From: a virus
Length of the DNA: 28,603 nt
Virus record (IMG/VR): IMGVR_UViG_3300032607_000970
Coordinates: 1 to 28,603 of that record
Strand: one strand, 5' to 3'
A program made the translations under genes and the position numbers. Under the pieces are notes generated by a model. That model made no database searches, had not been told where the DNA came from, and saw only the letters and a program-made list of their open reading frames with translations. Shown in pieces: positions 25,701 to 28,603 of this stretch (its first letter is position 1; the number at the start of each line of letters is the position of its first letter).

Positions 25701-27545
25701 GCCATCGTCGATGGCGAGCGTCTGGCCTCCAACCAGAAAGAGGACGTCATCCAAGCCAAGATGGACGCACTCGACGATCTCTTCGCCGACCTTGGTGGCT
25801 CGCAACTCGCCGGCGAGAAACTGCGGTGGGACTTGTCGCAGAAAAACCTGACGGTCGGTGGTCGCACGCTCTCCGCCTTCGAAGCGATCACCGCAACCCT
25901 GATGTGGCGGCAAGAGGACGGCCGCCGCCATATGGAAGGCCACAAGGACGAGAACGGCAACTTCGCCGGGCCGTGGCACTACGACCAGGGATTCGTCGAT
26001 GCCTGCGAAGCGGCGCTGTCCGACGATGCCAAGGCGGTGCGCTTACACATTGCAGACCAATACACCGGCGAATACGCCACCCTCAACCCGGTCTACAAGG
26101 CGCTCAACGGCATCAACCTTCCATCCAATCCGAACTATTCGCCGCTCACCGTCAAGCCGGTGCAAGCCGCCGGCGGCCAGGGCATCGATCCGGTCACCGG
26201 CTCCACCATGTCCGGTGCCTCGATGACTCCCGGCAGCCTGCGCACCCGCGGCCAAGCAATCGCCGAGCCGGATTTCCGCGACGCCCTGCAAACCTACATC
26301 GCCCACACCAAGCAGATTCAACACTGGATTGCCTACGCGCCCTTCATGGACGACGTCGGCGCCATCCTCCGCAACCGCGAGCTCGGCAACTCCATCGAGG
26401 AAAAGGGCGGTGCCCAAGCACTCAGCGTGCTGCGCAGTTGGCTGGATCTCTTCATGGCCGGCGGCGTGCGGGATGCCTCCGCCCACCTCGCCCTCAACGG
26501 CATGATGAACCGCATGATGGGCCGCACCGCATCCGCGGTGCTGGTCGGCCGCATGTCGGTGCTCGCCATCCAGACCACCCAACTCGGTGCCGCCCTCGCC
26601 GAAATGCCGACCGGCTCGTTTGCCGTCCGCTTCGGCAAGCTGTTCACCGGCCAGCTGGGCTGGGGCGCCGCCTTCCGCTCGGAATACATCCAGCGCCGCC
26701 TGGCACAAATGCCGGCCTCCGTGCAGCAGGCGATGGCCGGCCTCAAAGCCAGCCGTCCCAACCGGGTAAAACACTGGGTGCAAAAAGCCGGGCTGCTGAT
26801 TTCCGGCACCGATGCGCTGATGACCGCCGGTACCTTTGCCATGGTCCACGATTACCAACTCGGACAAGCCAAAGCCCTCGGCCTCACCGGTCCCGAGGCC
26901 GACGCCTACGCCCTGGCCGCCGCCGAGCGCGCGGTGGATCGCATCGCCCAACCGACCCGCCCCGGCACCCGCTCCCTGTTCGAGAACACGGCCACTAATC
27001 CCGCCATGCGCGTGCTGTGGGCGTTTGCCAGTGAGTCCCGCCAGAAACTAGCGCTGTCGCTGTGGCGCGTCGCAGCCAAGGACCGCACGCTCGGTGAGAA
27101 AACGCGCGCCCTCGCCGTCACCTGGGTGGTCGGCGGCATGCTTGCCACTGTCATGCGTGCCGCCATGCGCGACATCAAAGACGACGGCGATGACGACGAA
27201 ATTTTCGACGAACGCAACTGGGGCGCGAAACGCTTGGCGCTGTCCTCGCTCACCGGTCCCTTCGGCGGCATCCCGTTCATCGGCGACATGCTCGAGGGCG
27301 GCGTCTACGCGCTGGCCGGCGAGCGATTGCCAGAGGGCAACCTGCTGTCGTCCATGTCGTCCGCCTTCAAGGCTGCCACCCGCGCCACCGACTGGGGCGA
27401 CCAACCGCCCAACCGCATCATGCGAGACGTCGAAACCATCCTCGGCGGCATGGCCTTCATGAACGACACGCTGTCCGCTGCCGCGTCACTCTCCCACCTC
27501 GCCCGCGACCTGTTCGGCGTCGCCGCCAACCTCGCCGACGACTAA
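19779..27545 (+). CDS. Giant polyvalent-type virion protein with HEESH metallopeptidase motif and HhH-GPD-like module
   Basis: This single 7767-base frame encodes 2588 residues in the place of T7 gp16, the largest ejection core protein. The N-terminal 640 residues are helical with hydrophobic stretches near 415-437 and 571-594. A Glu/Ala coiled coil (about 640-675) leads to a zincin-like HEESH (residues 825-829) with downstream acidic ELMETL, followed by a phage-typical AIKDGKVTEADLDAFTNKLFGLD. Residues about 994-1485 form a distinct module with LGIKNKVQRFIGLTFG and IMDRWKF, resembling HhH-GPD DNA glycosylases. A Gly-rich linker (about 1445-1480) looks like out-of-frame coding. Residues 1486-2588 are helical, with a late membrane-like segment near 2446. 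It is probably packaged and ejected with DNA; each enzymatic call is inferred from motifs. Confidence 0.85.
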   Translation: MIDFTQDLPPAPTVDDLTTANQLPEASRPPSLVPTFGENPWEVDQREKDAADAEFRQTAQAKLDQVALDPDSYFAGKDLGFTRDPKKSQAMALNSAFMEFASGDMPIPLGESDINRRLIRQDLAIRLFEGRGADTEEAFHGEIVKAAQGRKDTDDLFQKLTETSQLAVTAGSVGEAATTFKAWRDEAKAKPGYKPENDADYLEAWHQTQREARERIEPFREELASVWQAMKGGGAGTASELIKSAGADLLLAGGSDGEDTVDEFAKKDAGAVAFEVYQKLSEAEREEFMAGLDTLVKTFPKEERPAVLANLAKSGGRMVDDLARGAASRFSVKGLEQYLNQGIADSAGPLGASDADKAAAAANATNIQADRLAQKNFADGIRKIERGEYAPVRHFSKPSKDVFSKRTLEDGFYGVPGVFASVATAMLPGVGPGAMYLAMEDFAYGDLRDNAMRAGMSDEAASLFADEWKSAAAIPQTALEVLQIYVPLGKLPAVNKVLGAMGDRITNRLLRGVVKAGSIGAAETAVEELQYLTPYAVQEIAHSFAADTGTPPAVWHNGQNGAFDGFWTRQATTFISMLPMAAFGAVGGLNAEARAKAFSTATPLQRRAFGITDAHSAAIDAAAAQGPSSLNAAVEAAMAERVPESEQAKAAVAELEAEIAEQQAAVAEAQAAGVMPLFVRAPGSKMISVLDGTTREEIGQAATHADALRIAADHTNAIDLTNADQVAFLSTLLQAAQITTISDGETRQTGFDVGAGRLVTASEEAALSPADEARVLAQSKAKEAIGGKPGFVEIVLGKSVTRTKQKVRETVNRINAGGSVLTIFHEESHGFFREALTNGRLTKESTIETIRGLQSSFVGKTTKDGEAISFLPAEGEVTDEQLDEAVSELMETLILKNRKTNGMPRGMVSNNLSAMARMNGGAKSFKAFVDTVRDFFGVTFSRVYELKKAIKDGKVTEADLDAFTNKLFGLDAQDEHDAAAVTARDEILGEGDPFSIRPQSLKMQPPKGITANTTESLPTWTIPQEKGVSLPKVLSTAKARAVFYKRLDGALKWLNENPARITTASGWVKFLQKAGVWGEVPMPPMGLAEIINNPAAYVAKLNGGYHEESTLPGTQESARAGLDGTTEMRGLIGAGKAPAPFVVALHHMWGILSRMLPPLHQEGMWLRLISHRPVLDAIQASIDGTFSVSISEWQTLVQGARDTTADGAGQIGNAATANANSFFMMLDRLNGRWQDMADVYMAPNSREMGRRFWDIDAGALGIKNKVQRFIGLTFGIPGVIMDRWKFVEFWLPLAMEGKGNETSADYFTYGNNTPSDPSGIYGVYGKVDSSNEALSLAMYEAFETVLESAIAKSPELQAHLGAHANPGGMHWHGWNAIKNEAVGHSSLDLTKELIQSFGVDVTAETVHNAIRNGTYYTEGAESQQSNVKFFLDRGTVRVERTSVAGGLQPGRAGILGRGTGAGDETGGGGERGPQGEQGQVEELGSFSLGPARMAEALQDNAVNRVYADPRARSVVFNVMMKKLGDLKRDRDEIGISFGKGYKRKAIEDPRKTASINKESAFREAARRAELEEIAAAKYGEILNDDDLVKIKAQPVHEMLSVKRADGKVDTLRGRLMSPTAAAARGETFFDAGKHGDYDGASNIARTNFGGTLLPDQAAQELFDAGLIQSPTPDAMWQAMEREQNSVAKFKEYLKAAQEDLKAARVQAKAEAAKWKAERLKEEKANYSPKARLLRALALLDGIISSLPISERGRIGGYTQLAKLETDEVRLRFLNERIDKVDEVLEKYLVKEYGRMLDKLLERSIPKKGAAGEKPKGSAGAEIHEIFAVLRQAREGTQDEVDAHVDGLLSVVASGNQTAAEVARMTMQANLVGLVGNWKEADSVRRAAAVVNATNAFESGYSRFRLALLLKQEDQTIRRRSLAASTKAAGTAAARDLKMIADNGLKGTWKDNFLSLISFEQLNEYLFGRDSQEARAIVDGERLASNQKEDVIQAKMDALDDLFADLGGSQLAGEKLRWDLSQKNLTVGGRTLSAFEAITATLMWRQEDGRRHMEGHKDENGNFAGPWHYDQGFVDACEAALSDDAKAVRLHIADQYTGEYATLNPVYKALNGINLPSNPNYSPLTVKPVQAAGGQGIDPVTGSTMSGASMTPGSLRTRGQAIAEPDFRDALQTYIAHTKQIQHWIAYAPFMDDVGAILRNRELGNSIEEKGGAQALSVLRSWLDLFMAGGVRDASAHLALNGMMNRMMGRTASAVLVGRMSVLAIQTTQLGAALAEMPTGSFAVRFGKLFTGQLGWGAAFRSEYIQRRLAQMPASVQQAMAGLKASRPNRVKHWVQKAGLLISGTDALMTAGTFAMVHDYQLGQAKALGLTGPEADAYALAAAERAVDRIAQPTRPGTRSLFENTATNPAMRVLWAFASESRQKLALSLWRVAAKDRTLGEKTRALAVTWVVGGMLATVMRAAMRDIKDDGDDDEIFDERNWGAKRLALSSLTGPFGGIPFIGDMLEGGVYALAGERLPEGNLLSSMSSAFKAATRATDWGDQPPNRIMRDVETILGGMAFMNDTLSAAASLSHLARDLFGVAANLADD
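22758..24219 (+). other. Apparent inserted module in the giant gene (HhH-GPD-like domain)
   Basis: The segment begins at FSIRP (residue 994) and ends just before a similar FSLGP (residue 1486). Base composition inside (for example 23680-23790) is less GC-rich than the flanks. Its core resembles a family I recall from other giant phage proteins (WGILSR, NANSFFMMLDRL, GGMHWHGWNAIKNEAVGHSSLDL). The GIKNK-x-(17)-D arrangement, K1265 and D1282, matches the catalytic Lys/Asp spacing of EndoIII/OGG-type glycosylases to within one or two residues. Confidence 0.5.
24076..24219 (+). pseudogene. Out-of-frame C-terminal tail of the inserted module
   Basis: In the frame one base ahead of the giant gene, these bases read as a plausible protein end: GLKGPAWPADFSQDVPEYS, then a Glu/Ala/Lys-rich helix, closing at TAG 24217-24219. 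The giant-gene frame over the same bases is low-complexity Gly/Arg/Gln. This suggests the module was once a separate or terminal reading frame whose stop was bypassed by a shift around 24075-24105. A programmed frameshift or overprinted coding is the alternative; no classical slippery site is obvious. Confidence 0.45.
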
Positions 27546-27590
27546 CCACCAGCGGTCACTCGCTGCCATTACACATCGACATCCCCTTCA

Positions 27591-27603
27591 TATTACAGTA
27601 ATA
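27591..27603. promoter_or_regulatory. Palindrome upstream of the tail fibre gene
   Basis: TATTAC-A-GTAATA is a perfect inverted repeat with one central base, AT-rich in GC-rich surroundings, 16 bases before the tail fibre ATG. TCGACA (27577-27582) lies 17 bases before TAATAC (27600-27605 region, overlapping the palindrome), giving a weak promoter-like spacing. It contains the ACAGTAATAC word shared with the capsid leader. It may be an operator, promoter or small hairpin. Confidence 0.35.
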
Positions 27604-27619
27604 CGCACTCAACAAACCG

Positions 27620-28603
27620 ATGGCCATTTCCACCACACCCAGCGCTGTCAGCTACGACGGCAACGACTCCGTCGCGACGCCCTACCCGGTGCCGTTCGTG
27701 TTCTTCGCCGACGCCCACCTGCAGGTCGTGGTCACCGACGACGAAGGCGTCGAGACGCTGCTGGCGCTTGGCACCGACTACACCGTCACCGGCGTCAACG
27801 ACCCCGCCGGCGGCGAACTGCTCACCGTCGATGAGTGGGACGACACCCACACCGTGACCATCGGTCGCGTCCCGCCGCTGACCCAGCCATTCGTGTATAC
27901 GGAAGGGGGCCGCCTCGGCATGAAAGTGATTGAGAAAAATTTCGACTGGCTGGCGATGGGCACTCAACGGCTGAAAACCGAGATCGATTCCGGCCTCGAT
28001 GTGCGGCCAACCCTTGTCGAGGTCGAGGCGCTCATCGAGGAAATCGAACTCACACCTGGGCCTCCAGGAGCAGATGGTGCGGATGGAGCAGATGGTGCGG
28101 ATGGTGCGGATGGTGTAGACGGCGCGGATGGTGTAGATGGTGCAGGAGATTTTGCCACGCTATCCGGCACCCCCGCCGACAACACGGCGCTGGCGGATGT
28201 GCTGGCGGGAAAGGCGTCACTAAGTGGTCCGAATGACTACAGCGGGGGACACTATTTTTACGGGGATGTTGAATTTTTAGGCGGTGTCTTATTCAATGCA
28301 GATAGCTTCTCCTACGCTTTCCCGGAAAGCGCTACTGCCCACCGTACCGCCCTCGGCCTCGGCACGCTCGCCACGCAGAACGGGACGTTTACCTCTGCCG
28401 GGATCGCTAGCACGCTGGCAGACGCATCTCTCACCATCGCAAAAACAAGCGGGCTGCCAGCGGCCTTATCTGGCAAACAAGCCGCGCTTGTCAGTGGGAC
28501 AAACATTAAAACCATCAACGGCAGCACATTACTAGGATCAGGCGACCTTACAGTTTCTGGCAGCGGTTCCAGTAATTACATCGACATCACAGCATCCCCA
28601 TAC
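27620..28603 (+). CDS. Tail fibre, T7 gp17-like N-terminus with collagen-like repeats (3' end outside window)
   Basis: An open frame of 328 codons runs to the right edge without a stop. The first 150 residues match the phage T7 tail-fibre N-terminal domain that attaches to the tail: YDGNDSVATPYPVPFVFFADAHLQVVVTD, LGTDYTVTGVNDPAGGELLTV, the beta-strand and turn VPPLTQPF, then a helical KVIEKNFDWLAMGTQRLKTEI. A Gly-x-y stretch (residues about 147-176, GPPGADGADG type) follows and should form a collagen-like triple helix. Beyond it come trimeric fibre-type repeats such as LGLGTLATQNG and GTNIKTINGSTLLGSGDL. It would carry the receptor-binding tip, which is not in view. Bases around 28240-28310 are AT-richer, as in recently exchanged fibre segments. 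No Shine-Dalgarno precedes the ATG. Confidence 0.88.
   Translation, partial: MAISTTPSAVSYDGNDSVATPYPVPFVFFADAHLQVVVTDDEGVETLLALGTDYTVTGVNDPAGGELLTVDEWDDTHTVTIGRVPPLTQPFVYTEGGRLGMKVIEKNFDWLAMGTQRLKTEIDSGLDVRPTLVEVEALIEEIELTPGPPGADGADGADGADGADGVDGADGVDGAGDFATLSGTPADNTALADVLAGKASLSGPNDYSGGHYFYGDVEFLGGVLFNADSFSYAFPESATAHRTALGLGTLATQNGTFTSAGIASTLADASLTIAKTSGLPAALSGKQAALVSGTNIKTINGSTLLGSGDLTVSGSGSSNYIDITASPY
28058..28147 (+). repeat. Collagen-like Gly-x-y coding repeat in the tail fibre
   Basis: Nine-base units close to GGTGCGGAT (read as GAD or GVD triplets) are repeated in phase with the codons, after GPPG. Slippage would add or remove whole triplets and so vary fibre length without breaking the frame. 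Confidence 0.85.

Noticed and set aside
25826-26998. A + strand open frame of 390 codons inside the giant gene
   Set aside because: Its translation is Arg/Pro/His-rich low complexity, a frame shadow of the C-terminal part of the giant protein.
28284-28535. Short + strand open frame (83 codons) in the tail fibre region
   Set aside because: It is out of frame with the continuous tail fibre frame, which has recognised fibre motifs across the same bases.
1-28603. tRNA genes, CRISPR arrays, insertion sequences, integrase and attachment sites
   Set aside because: I looked for cloverleaf-like segments, regularly spaced repeats, transposase or recombinase motifs and found none; prophage or lytic status cannot be decided from this window.

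Overview
The window is a stretch of a tailed double-stranded DNA phage or prophage, short-tailed (podovirus) with a T7-like virion plan. All convincing genes are on the + strand, tightly packed, often joined by ATGA overlaps. The host is not stated in the DNA. GC is high. A repeat inside the primase gene (tandem AACATTGAAC units, read as TLNIERPTLNVE) resembles dispersed repeats I remember from Verrucomicrobiota genomes, and most start codons lack a Shine-Dalgarno sequence. I therefore suspect a Verrucomicrobiota-type host, with moderate to low certainty.

Layout. Positions 2-4931 hold the end of an unknown gene, a small zinc-ribbon protein, a Pif1/RecD-like helicase, a small unknown protein and a large BT4734/PriCT_2 primase fused to a P-loop ATPase domain: a replication module. 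A 218-base gap with nested inverted repeats (4956-5074) separates it from packaging genes: small and large terminase (5150-6945), two overlapping small conserved phage genes, and the portal (7561-9222). Two small genes and a scaffold gene follow. A 397-base leader (11143-11539) with two terminator-like hairpins precedes the major capsid gene. A putative decoration protein and another strong terminator close that unit.

The tail and ejection module follows: tail tubular protein A, a 1004-residue tail tubular protein B with three carbohydrate-binding-like repeats, a GNAT-like protein, a small internal virion protein, a 700-residue internal protein ending in a lysozyme domain, and a giant 2588-residue protein. 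A T7 gp17-like tail fibre with a collagen-like stretch runs off the right edge.

The most interesting object is the giant protein. It has a zincin-like HEESH motif and, further on, a segment of about 490 residues that looks inserted. That segment carries a motif very like the helix-hairpin-helix plus Lys/Asp pair of HhH-GPD DNA glycosylases. It starts and ends at similar FS(I/L)xP anchors, and its end seems to be read out of frame. This suggests a polyvalent ejected protein that picked up a DNA-acting effector module. No separate holin/endolysin cassette, integrase, RNA polymerase, DNA polymerase, tRNA or CRISPR array was seen.
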